The position numbers and the translations under genes are program-made. The notes below the pieces were generated by a model. That model ran no database searches, was not told the origin of the DNA, and saw only the letters and a list, made by a program, of their open reading frames with translations. A stretch of DNA of 8,348 nt, taken from NCBI GenBank assembly GCA_039812485.1, contig JBDIAP010000157.1:1-8348 (forward strand). The letters are read 5' to 3'. This document shows, one piece after another, positions 1 through 6,161 of the stretch (its first letter is position 1; each line of letters opens with the position of its first letter). Source of the DNA: Kineosphaera sp039812485 (lineage in GTDB: Bacteria; Actinomycetota; Actinomycetes; Actinomycetales; Dermatophilaceae).

Positions 1-255
1 GGCGCCGCGTCGGATGGCGCCTTCGACGCGGGCGCGGATGACGAACTCCAGCGCGCCCTTGTCGTCGACGGCCACGAGCGCGTCGGTGACTCCGAGGCGC
101 GTCAGCTCGTCGGTGACGACGCGCCGGATGTCGTCGCCGTATTGGGCCATGACGCTCGACCTCACGTCGATGCGCAGGTCGTCGCTGGGGTGGACGCGGA
201 CCAGCACGTCGGAGGACTCCAACGTGCCGGCCAGCGCCTCACGAGTGATTCGCAT
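1..255 (-). CDS. citD: Citrate lyase acyl carrier protein (gamma subunit) CitD, 3' end off window
   Basis: CitD is the acyl carrier subunit of citrate lyase. It carries the phosphoribosyl-dephospho-CoA prosthetic group on which acetyl and citryl groups are exchanged in the cytoplasm. The visible 85 codons begin MRITREALAGTLESSDVLVR and show the family's GTLESSD motif, with Ser14 at the position of the known prosthetic-group serine. They continue through VTDELTRLGVTDALVAVDDK and a GALEFVIRARVEGA segment, typical of the family. Usual length is about 95-100 residues, so only the last 10-15 codons are missing to the left. ATG at 255 is preceded by AGGAG five bases upstream. The start lies inside the end of citC (17-bp overlap), implying translational coupling. 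citE and citF are expected next on this strand, outside the window. Confidence 0.93.
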   Translation of the reverse strand, partial: MRITREALAGTLESSDVLVRVHPSDDLRIDVRSSVMAQYGDDIRRVVTDELTRLGVTDALVAVDDKGALEFVIRARVEGAIRRGA

Positions 256-1551
256 GGCTGCTCCTGTCGTCGCGGGCGGCGTCGTCGCCCCGGGTGTGCG
301 GTGTGCGGGTGAGCGATGTGCGGGTGAGCGGTGTCGTCGTGTGCGGTGTCGTCGTGTGCGGTGTCGTCCTGTGCGGTGTGGGGGTGAAGAAGCGCCGCTC
401 GATCTCGGTGAGTGTGGGCGCCGGCACGAGCCGGGCGATCGTCGACAGGTCGCCGGCGGCGATGGCGGCCCGCACCCGCGAGGCGGAGATCGGATGCCCG
501 TCGAGCTCGCGGCGGGGGATCTCGTGTACCCGGATCGGCGGGACGAGCCGGGTGCCGCTCCGGGCTCGTCCTGGAGCCGGCGCCGCATCTGCGCGTTGTA
601 GGAGGCGGTCACCGCGGAGAGCGGTTCGGTGCCGACGTAGCGGTCGGTGATGCCGAGCTCGGGCGCGATGGCGTCGCGGAAGAGCTGCAGGTCCAGGCCT
701 GCGGCGGCGTCGGCGCGGGCGTCCTGGTCGTGCAGGAAGTAGGCGGGGAAGGTGGCCCGGCTGACGATGTAGGGCGATCCCGGGTGCACGGTGATGCGGT
801 CGCCGAGGCCCAGGTCGGCGCTCAGCTCGGCGACACCGGCGCGCACGAGGCGCAGCCGAACGTCGGCCCCGAAGAGGGAGGCGTCCTCGGCGACGACGAA
901 GACGTGCAGCACGTCGACGTCGGCCGCCGCCGTCGCCACCAGGTGGCGGTGGCCGAGTGTGAACGGATTGGCGTTGAGCACCACGGCACCGATCCGCCGC
1001 CCGGGCCGGCGCAGGGCGCGCAGCCGACGGCGATAGTCGGCGAGCCCGAAGGGCGTGTTCTCCAGGAGCACCGCGAGGCCGGGCACTTGCGCGAGCGTCA
1101 TGAACCCCAGCCGCTCGAAGACCTCCCGGTTGCACGGCGTCGTGAAGACGAACAGGGGGCTGCGGCCGCGGTCGAGCGCCTCGTAGTTGATGCGCTCCAT
1201 GAGGCGGCCGGCGACTCCCGCGCCCTGCGCGGCGGGCTCGATCGCGGAACACTTGACGACCGACCCCGCCAGCCCCATGCACCCGACGAGCCGGCCGCGC
1301 TCGCCATGATCGGCATGATCGAAGCTGCCGGCGTGGGCGCGGGCGGTGACGAAGAGCTCGACGTCGGGGTCGAGACGCAGGCCGACACTGTGTAGGAGGC
1401 CCTCGACCTCCTGCAGCCCGTCGGGGTCGGAGCTCGGGTGCATCGTGTCGAGGCGCAGGTCGCCGCTCCGGGCACTCGTGCCGCTAGGGCCGCTGGGGGC
1501 GATCGGGCCGCGGTGGCAGCTCGGGCCGCTCGGGCCGGGGTTGAGAGTCAT
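239..1551 (-). CDS. citC: [Citrate (pro-3S)-lyase] ligase CitC, frameshifted as sequenced
   Basis: CitC activates citrate lyase by ATP-dependent acetylation of the CitD prosthetic group. ATG at 1551 has GAGGAA five bases upstream. Residues 1-36 are a Gly/Pro/Ser-rich extension. Residues about 45-180 form a GNAT-like domain (LVGCMGLAGSVVKC at 88-101, then FTTPCNREVFERLGF). Residues about 186-330 are the nucleotidyltransferase domain, with the signature VVLNANPFTLGHRHLV from 190. This frame is good to YNAQMRRRLQDEP (318-330). The conserved C-terminus, from RLVPPIRVHEIPRRELDG to the stop at 239, is in the -1 frame: PISASRVRAAIAAGDLST then LVPAPTLTEIE, then a Thr/His-rich repeat tail. The switch must lie near 545-570, where one base appears missing. 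A corrected product would be about 437 residues, against about 350 for typical CitC; the excess is the two low-complexity ends. The gene is first of the lyase operon and overlaps citD. Sequencing error or a real mutation are both possible. Confidence 0.9.
303..377. repeat. Five 15-bp tandem repeats in the citC 3' end
   Basis: Five contiguous 15-bp units occur at 303, 318, 333, 348 and 363. The first two follow GTGCGGGTGAGCGRT and the last three follow GTCGTCSTGTGCGGT (plus strand). Unit length is a multiple of three, so in the citC C-terminal frame they encode five-residue Thr/His-rich repeats (TPHTT, TPLTR and similar). The array lies beyond the conserved CitC domain, so it is a low-complexity tail. 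Confidence 0.85.
541..571 (-). other. Hairpin at the citC frameshift site
   Basis: GGACGAGCC (541-549) and GGCTCGTCC (563-571) form a perfect 9-bp inverted repeat around a 13-base G/C-rich loop. The interval in which the citC reading frame must change (about 545-570) lies wholly inside it. Such stems promote polymerase slippage and sequencing errors. No heptameric slippery sequence lies just upstream, so programmed frameshifting is not supported. Confidence 0.7.
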
Positions 1552-1828
1552 CGCGCTTCCTCGCGTCGCTGGGCGGACTGCGCGACGCGGGACGAGCGGG
1601 CAGCGGAACGCTGCCCGGCAGGCACTCCCATGGGGTGACCCGCACCGGTCTCAACGCTTCCGTCCGGGCGTAGTGCCCGCGGCGCGTTCTCACGCTAGGC
1701 GGGTCACCCGCGGGGCCGGAACCGTTGCGAAGGTTGCCTCGACAAGCTGCGTAGACGGTGTTCTACGCATTTCGCTCACAGTCGGCCGACCGGGGCAGCC
1801 CGCCCGGGTAGGCGAGGGCGCGGGCCTG
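1552..1828 (-). promoter_or_regulatory. citC upstream region with palindromic candidate operators
   Basis: This 277-bp gap between the response regulator and citC should hold the lyase operon promoter. It contains the inverted repeat TGCGTAGA-N6-TCTACGCA (1748-1769) and two copies of the nonamer GGGTGACCC, at 1633-1641 and, in the other orientation, 1701-1709 (68 bp between centres). On the minus strand a weak -10-like TAGCGT lies just downstream of the second copy, but I see no convincing -35. By analogy with CitAB systems the phosphorylated regulator should bind in front of citC, but which of these sites it uses, if any, is inference. Confidence 0.5.
1748..1769. promoter_or_regulatory. Perfect 8-bp-arm palindrome, candidate operator upstream of citC
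   Basis: TGCGTAGA, six bases (CGGTGT), then TCTACGCA. The arms are exact complements. It lies about 200 bp upstream of the citC start and 60 bp past the regulator stop. No T-run follows on either strand, so it looks more like a dimeric protein-binding site than a terminator. The cognate factor is unknown; the neighbouring response regulator is the obvious candidate. Confidence 0.5.
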
Positions 1829-1829
1829 C
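1795..1829 (-). terminator. Possible stem-loop at the end of the response regulator gene
   Basis: GCAGCCCGC (1795-1803) pairs with GCGGGCCTGC (1820-1829) with one bulged base and a 16-base loop, beginning at the regulator stop codon. There is no following U-tract, so termination is only suggested by position. Confidence 0.3.
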
Positions 1830-2524
1830 TACCGGGTCCAGCGGTAGCTGTGCTGGGGACGGCCGGCAGTGCCGTAGCGCAGGAGCAACTCGGCCTCGCC
1901 GGCGGCGACGAGGTCGGACAGGTAGCGGCGCGCGGTGGCGTGCGAGATGCCGATCTCGTCGGCCACGGCCGCGACGGTCAGCGGGTCGGGCGCCGCGCGC
2001 AGCAGGTCGGCCACCGCGGCTGCCGTCACCGCGGAGCGCCCCTTGGCCGCCGGCGCCGCGTCGAGCCGGGGCCGCAGCTGCCCGAGCCACCCGTCGATCG
2101 CGCTCTGCGCCGCCCGCCCGGGCGCGTCGAGCGCCGCGCGCAGGCGCACGTAGTCGGCGATCCGTTCGGCGAGCACCCGAGGCTCGAAGGGCTTGACGAC
2201 GTAGCCGATCACCCCCCGCACGAGGGCCCGTCGCACCGTCGCCAGGTCGTCGGCGGCCGTCACGAGCAGCACCGACGCGTCGGCGGCCCCGACCAGGTCG
2301 GTGCCCGACCCGTCGGGAAGGAACTCGTCGGCGACGACGAGGTCGACCCCGCCGGCGGCGAGGGCCTCGCGCGCGGCGGCCAGGGAGGTCGCCTGGCCGA
2401 CGACCTCGCAGCCGGGTAGGCGGGCCGCGATCGCCGCGTGCACCGACGCGACCCGGAAGTCGTCGTCGACGACGAGCACCCGCACGCCGGCATCTGATGC
2501 GTGCTGTGGGCGGGGGTCGATCAT
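1829..2524 (-). CDS. citB: CitB/DcuR-family response regulator
   Basis: This is the cytoplasmic DNA-binding partner of the adjacent kinase, 231 residues and normal for the family. The receiver domain (about 14-130) has acidic residues D20-D22 (VLVVDDDF), phospho-acceptor D66 in VVADEFLPDGSG, T89 and K111 in VVKPF. A linker (AIDGWLGQLRP) leads to a C-terminal winged helix-turn-helix (about 178-228, helices near LTVAAVADEIGISHATARRY). This layout is that of the CitB/DcuR/DctR group, not OmpR or NarL. ATG at 2524 has AAGGAG five bases upstream and overlaps the preceding mini-ORF stop by ATGA. Its frame stays open far upstream through the kinase gene, so the ribosome-binding site decides the start. 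The likely targets are the divergent transporter and citC. Known relatives respond to citrate, malate, fumarate or tartrate, so the exact ligand is inferred from the neighbours. Confidence 0.9.
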   Translation of the reverse strand: MIDPRPQHASDAGVRVLVVDDDFRVASVHAAIAARLPGCEVVGQATSLAAAREALAAGGVDLVVADEFLPDGSGTDLVGAADASVLLVTAADDLATVRRALVRGVIGYVVKPFEPRVLAERIADYVRLRAALDAPGRAAQSAIDGWLGQLRPRLDAAPAAKGRSAVTAAAVADLLRAAPDPLTVAAVADEIGISHATARRYLSDLVAAGEAELLLRYGTAGRPQHSYRWTR

Positions 2525-2676
2525 GCGCGCTCCTTCATCCCGGCGCTCCGCACCTGCGTGCGCGCCGTGATCGGGCTCCGCGTGCCTCTGCCACGCGTGC
2601 CTCTGCGACTGGAGTCCCGCCGACTGGTGCCTCTGCGACTGGTGTCTCTGCGAGTGGTGCCTCTGCGATTCGTCAT
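2521..2676 (-). CDS. 51-residue Arg-rich repeat mini-ORF bridging kinase and regulator genes
   Basis: This unrecognised small ORF begins MTNRRGTTRRDTSRRGTSRR and contains 16 arginines in 51 residues, so it would be strongly basic. It overlaps the kinase stop by ATGA at its start and the regulator ATG by ATGA at its end. Its own AGGGAG lies five bases before ATG. Most of it is the 15-bp tandem array, read as five-residue RRGTS/RRDTS-like units. It could be a real coupled peptide, or merely a repeat expansion that keeps ribosomes moving from kinase to regulator. I see no known domain, signal peptide or membrane segment. Position and coupling are seen in the sequence; expression is not shown. 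Confidence 0.4.
   Translation of the reverse strand: MTNRRGTTRRDTSRRGTSRRDSSRRGTRGRGTRSPITARTQVRSAGMKERA
2579..2668. repeat. Six 15-bp tandem repeats between kinase and regulator genes
   Basis: Six contiguous 15-bp units start at 2579, 2594, 2609, 2624, 2639 and 2654. On the plus strand the consensus is CTGGTGCCTCTGCGA, with the third unit the most diverged (CTGGAGTCCCGCCGA). Unit length is a multiple of three, so copy-number changes would not disturb the reading frame of the mini-ORF that spans them. Confidence 0.88.
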
Positions 2677-4346
2677 GCGTGCTCCCTGCGCTGCGCCAGC
2701 ACGCCGGCGAGCACCGCCGTGAAGACCGCCCCGTGGCCCTCGCCGCCCCTCGCGGCGAGGATGACGTCGCCGTGGTGGCGCCGGGCGGTGGCGCGGGACA
2801 GCGCGAGGCCCACGCCGTGCCCACCCGGCGCGCCGGGCGATCCGGGCTGGGGCGTCTTGCTCGTCCAGCCCTGCTCGAAGATCGACTCCTGCGCACCCGC
2901 CGGCACCCCGTCGCCGCTGTCGACGACCCGCACGTGCAGGTCGTCGCCGCGGGAGTAGAGGGAGACCTCGACCCATGCCGGGCACCGCCGGCCTGTGGCC
3001 GCGGCGCGGGTCGCATTGTCGAGCAGGTTGCCGACGACGGTGACGCAGTCCAGGGGCCGCTCCAGCCGCCCTGCGACACGCGTCTCCTCGGCGACCCGCA
3101 GCTCGACACCGCGCTCGGAGGCGGCGGCCGTCTTGGCGCCGAGCAGCCCGGCGAGATAGGGCTCCTCGACCTGTCCGCTGCACGAGACGCCGCCCGCCAG
3201 CTCGGTGATGTAGGCAAGGGCCGCCTGCTCGTGGCCGAGGTGGAGCATGCCCGACAGCGCGTGCAACTGGTTGGCGTGCTCGTGAGCCTGGGCCCGCAGC
3301 GCGTCGGTGAGGGCCCGGGTCGCCTCCAGCTCGCGGCCGAGATCGTCCAGGTCGGTGCGGTCGCTGAGCACGACGACGACCCCGAGGTCGCGGCCCTCGC
3401 GCACGACGGGCAGCCGCCGGGCGTCGAGCACCCGGCCGTGGGCGACGACGAGTCGCCCGGTCACCGGGCGCGCGGACGGGGGGCTCGGGTCGTCGAGCAG
3501 CGCGAGGATCGGGGCGGGCAGGCCCGATCGGGCGGCCGGTCGTCCTACCGTGACGGGGGTGCCGAGGTAGCGGCGCGCCGCCCCGTTGCAGATGCGCACC
3601 CGCCCGGCGGCGTCGACGGCGACGATCCCGTCCCAGGCCCCGCCGAGCACGGCCGCCTGCTCGCGCAGCAGGTCGGCCATCTCCTCGGGCTCCAGACCGT
3701 GGGTCGCGCGGCGCAGCCGCCGCCAGAACGCCGCGAGCCCGAGCAGGCCGCCCGCGAGCGCGGCCGCGCCGATGCCCGCCATGACGATCGACCAGCGGCG
3801 CTGCAGGGCGTCGACCTGGCTCACCGGCACGCCGACCGAGACGAGCCCGACGATCGCGCCGGTGGCCGAGCGCAGCGGCACCTTGCCGCGCGCCGACCAG
3901 CCCAGGCTGCCTTGCTCGATCGCGACCTCCTCCTGGCCGCGCAGCGGCCCCCGCGGATCGGTCGACACGACGAGACCGACCTGGTCGGGCTCGGGATGGC
4001 TGTAGCGGACGCCGCGCGCATCGGTCACGACGACGTAGAGAGCCTGCGTGCTCTCGACGACCTCCTGCGCCGCCCGCTGCGCCGGACCGTCCGGCACCGG
4101 GGGACCACTCGTGACCCACACGGCGTAGCGGGGGTCGGCGGCGACCGTGCGCGCGATGGCCAGGGCCTTGCTCTCGGTCTCCTCGGCGACGCTCGTGCGC
4201 ACGACGTAGAGGGCTCCGCCGACCGCGACGCTCAACGCGGCGACGAGCACGACGACGAGCAGCGACAGCACCTGCGCGCGCCACGACCAGCGGCGTCGGT
4301 GCGCCGCCGTCCCGACCGCGTCGTCGGGGGCTGCCGTGGCCGTCAC
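2673..4346 (-). CDS. citA: CitA/DcuS-family sensor histidine kinase
   Basis: This is a 557-residue membrane sensor kinase. Transmembrane segments at about 24-48 and 185-207 flank an extracytoplasmic sensor domain with the family's RYSHPEPDQVG (114-124) and GSLGWSARGKVPL (146-158) motifs, as in citrate and dicarboxylate sensors. A cytoplasmic PAS domain (about 225-330) leads to the H-box QAHEHANQLH with phospho-acceptor His355, the N-box GNLLDNATRAA (439-449), the G1 box VVDSGDGVP and the G2 box GGHGVGLALSR. The start is GTG at 4346, with GGAGGAGGG just upstream. The first 20 residues are cytoplasmic and basic near the membrane. The gene is transcribed with the regulator gene and divergently from the transporter. 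Citrate is the inferred ligand because of the surrounding genes; malate or fumarate cannot be excluded from sequence. Confidence 0.92.
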   Translation of the reverse strand: MTATAAPDDAVGTAAHRRRWSWRAQVLSLLVVVLVAALSVAVGGALYVVRTSVAEETESKALAIARTVAADPRYAVWVTSGPPVPDGPAQRAAQEVVESTQALYVVVTDARGVRYSHPEPDQVGLVVSTDPRGPLRGQEEVAIEQGSLGWSARGKVPLRSATGAIVGLVSVGVPVSQVDALQRRWSIVMAGIGAAALAGGLLGLAAFWRRLRRATHGLEPEEMADLLREQAAVLGGAWDGIVAVDAAGRVRICNGAARRYLGTPVTVGRPAARSGLPAPILALLDDPSPPSARPVTGRLVVAHGRVLDARRLPVVREGRDLGVVVVLSDRTDLDDLGRELEATRALTDALRAQAHEHANQLHALSGMLHLGHEQAALAYITELAGGVSCSGQVEEPYLAGLLGAKTAAASERGVELRVAEETRVAGRLERPLDCVTVVGNLLDNATRAAATGRRCPAWVEVSLYSRGDDLHVRVVDSGDGVPAGAQESIFEQGWTSKTPQPGSPGAPGGHGVGLALSRATARRHHGDVILAARGGEGHGAVFTAVLAGVLAQRREHA

Positions 4347-4697
4347 CGCTGTCCCTCCTCCCGCCGTGAGCCGCCCTGGAGTCGAGCGTGAGCAGAACGA
4401 GTAAAACGCAAGCTACGTCCGTTGTCGTGGCAAACAGCGCAACGATTCCCCGCCCTCGCGCGCGCCCCTAAGTTCGAGTGCGCCGAGGCCGTCGTGCACC
4501 GGATGCGCGAGCCATGCACGAGCACCGCGAACGCATCCGAGCACGGGACCCTCCGGGCGGGCGACGGGTCGCACGTGATCGGTCGCCATCGCCCACGGCA
4601 GCGTCGTGGACCCCCATGATCGCCCCGCACCGTCGCGCCATCGCGGCGTCCGGAGTCGACGGTCCCGCCACACAAACCCACTCAACGAGGAGTCGCC
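4347..4697. promoter_or_regulatory. Divergent kinase/transporter intergenic region
   Basis: This 351-bp region holds no convincing gene. The stretch at about 4390-4450 is less GC-rich than the surroundings and is the likely site of both divergent promoters. I could not pick a -35/-10 pair with confidence on either strand. The 3' part (about 4450-4697) would be a long GC-rich leader for the transporter mRNA, ending in GAGGAG before ATG. It contains the alternative stem-loops listed separately. The phosphorylated neighbouring regulator probably acts here. Confidence 0.5.
4493..4545 (+). other. Alternative stem-loops in the transporter leader
   Basis: CGTGCACCGGATGCG (4493-4507) can pair with CGCATCCGAGCACG (4532-4545), including an 8-bp perfect core CGGATGCG/CGCATCCG. 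Its first six bases CGTGCA can alternatively pair with TGCACG at 4515-4520. The two pairings exclude each other. This may be incidental in GC-rich DNA, or part of leader-level control or an operator. Confidence 0.35.
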
Positions 4698-6062
4698 ATG
4701 CTGACCGTCTGGGGTCTGCTGATCGTCACCATCTTCATGGTGTTGATCATGACCAAACGCGCCACACCATTCACCGCCCTGGTGCTCAGCCCGGTGGTGA
4801 TCGCATTGTTCGCGGGTTTCGGGCCCCAGCTCGGCACATTCAGCCTCGACGGCGTCAAAGGTGTGGCGCCGACGGTCATCATGCTGTTGTTCGCGATCCT
4901 GTATTTCGGGCTCATGCTCACGGCGGGCCTTTTCGATCCCTTGGTCCGGCTCATCCTGCGTCTCGTCAAGGGCGACCCGCTGCGCGTGCTCGTCGGCACG
5001 GCGCTGCTCGCGGCGGTCGTCTCGGTCGATGGTGACGGCTCGACGACGACGATGATCGTCTGCTCGGCGATGATCCCCGTCTATCGGCGTCTCAACATGA
5101 AGATGATGGATCTCGCGGTGCTCATCATCATGGCCAACTCGATCATGAACCTGCTGCCCTGGGGCGGCCCGACCGCGCGCATCATCGCAGCTCTCAAGGT
5201 CGACGAGGGTGAGTTGCTGCGCAAGCTCCTGCCGGGCATGTTCGTCGCGATCATCTGGGTCGTCGCCGTCGCCGTCATCCGCGGCCTGGCCGAGCGCAAG
5301 CGGCTCGGCATCGTCGAGCTCACGGAGCAGGATGTCGCCGCGCTCTCCCCGGCGAACGCGATGATCGAAATGTCCAACGACAGCGAGGCCACGGCTCTCG
5401 CCCTCGAGGACGAGGCGGCCAAGCTCAAGCGGCCGCACATGATCTGGCCCAACTTCATCCTCACGATGGTCATGATGATCATGCTGGTCTTCGGCGGCAT
5501 GGGATTCGTGCCCAAGGTGCCCTCGGCGATCATTTTCGAGATCGGTTTCGCGGTCGCGCTGCTCATGAACTACCGCAAGCTCAACGAGTCACGAGACATC
5601 ATCGAGATCCACGGCGCCAACGCCATGCACGTCATCGTCATGGTGCTCGCCGCGGGCATCTTCATGGGCGTGCTCAACGGGTCGGGCATGTCCGAGGCGA
5701 TGGGCGCCTCGATCGGCCAGATCGTGCCGCCGTCGCTCGGCGACCGCTGGGGCCTCGTCACCGCGCTCGCGTCGATCCCGGGCACGTTCCTGCTGTCCAA
5801 CGACGCCTTCTACCTCGGCGTGCTGCCGATCCTCAATCAGACCGGCGCGGGTTACGGCTTCACGCCGATGCAGATGGCGGTCGCCTCGACGACCGGGCAG
5901 GCGTTCCACCTGCTCAGCCCGCTGGTCGGCTTCATCTACCTGCTGCTGCACCTCACCGGCGTCGACATGGGCGCCTGGCAGCGCACCGCGGCCAAGTGGA
6001 GCATCGGCACGTTCCTCATCTTCCTGCTGAGCGCCGTGACGATCGGAGGTGTGCCGATCTGA
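4698..6062 (+). CDS. CitMHS-family citrate (metal-citrate):H+ symporter
   Basis: This is an inner-membrane citrate transporter of the CitMHS family (B. subtilis CitM/CitH type), which imports citrate complexed with divalent metal together with protons. It has 454 residues, close to family length, and about a dozen hydrophobic segments starting at residues 2-18. Family-type motifs are VSVDGDGSTTTMIV (108-121), NLLPWGGPTAR (151-161), LLSNDAFYLGVLPIL (365-379) and HLLSPLVG (404-411). A charged cytoplasmic loop lies at about 198-246. ATG at 4698 follows GAGGAG at 7-base spacing. The gene is divergent from the kinase pair and close to citrate lyase, so it most likely feeds that enzyme. Whether it prefers Mg-citrate or Ca-citrate type complexes cannot be told from sequence. 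The first few hundred bases use slightly more A/T than the neighbours. Confidence 0.93.
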   Translation: MLTVWGLLIVTIFMVLIMTKRATPFTALVLSPVVIALFAGFGPQLGTFSLDGVKGVAPTVIMLLFAILYFGLMLTAGLFDPLVRLILRLVKGDPLRVLVGTALLAAVVSVDGDGSTTTMIVCSAMIPVYRRLNMKMMDLAVLIIMANSIMNLLPWGGPTARIIAALKVDEGELLRKLLPGMFVAIIWVVAVAVIRGLAERKRLGIVELTEQDVAALSPANAMIEMSNDSEATALALEDEAAKLKRPHMIWPNFILTMVMMIMLVFGGMGFVPKVPSAIIFEIGFAVALLMNYRKLNESRDIIEIHGANAMHVIVMVLAAGIFMGVLNGSGMSEAMGASIGQIVPPSLGDRWGLVTALASIPGTFLLSNDAFYLGVLPILNQTGAGYGFTPMQMAVASTTGQAFHLLSPLVGFIYLLLHLTGVDMGAWQRTAAKWSIGTFLIFLLSAVTIGGVPI

Positions 6063-6088
6063 TCGCACCTGTCTGATCGCGCCTGTCC
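6061..6088. repeat. Two 14-bp direct repeats after the transporter gene
   Basis: GATCGCACCTGTCT is followed directly by GATCGCGCCTGTCC (12 of 14 identical), starting at the transporter stop codon. It lies in the 99-bp gap before the LysR gene and could be a protein-binding site or a minor local duplication. Confidence 0.45.
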
Positions 6089-6161
6089 GGGTGCTCGCCG
6101 CGCTCATGGCGCATGATGCCGGGAGCGGGGCGGCGTCCCGCAGGCCGTGAGGAGGTAGGCG

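Noticed and set aside
560..600. Programmed -1 ribosomal frameshift in citC
   Set aside because: There is a hairpin but no X-XXY-YYZ slippery heptamer at a suitable distance, and no reason in the family to expect one.
239..1282. A single 347-codon minus-strand reading frame as an independent gene
   Set aside because: Only its last part (below about 560) is conserved CitC sequence; the upstream part is an Arg-rich shadow of the true citC frame.
412..1395. Long plus-strand open frames over citC
   Set aside because: Low-complexity shadow translations caused by high GC. The minus strand carries recognisable CitC motifs over the same bases.
2679..4391. 570-codon plus-strand open frame opposite the kinase gene
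   Set aside because: Composition is His/Arg/Gly-rich with no domain, and the minus strand shows complete kinase motifs.
6061..6077. LysR binding box (T-N11-A) upstream of the LysR gene
   Set aside because: The GATC...GATC symmetry has the wrong spacing and sits in a direct repeat, so the match is weak.
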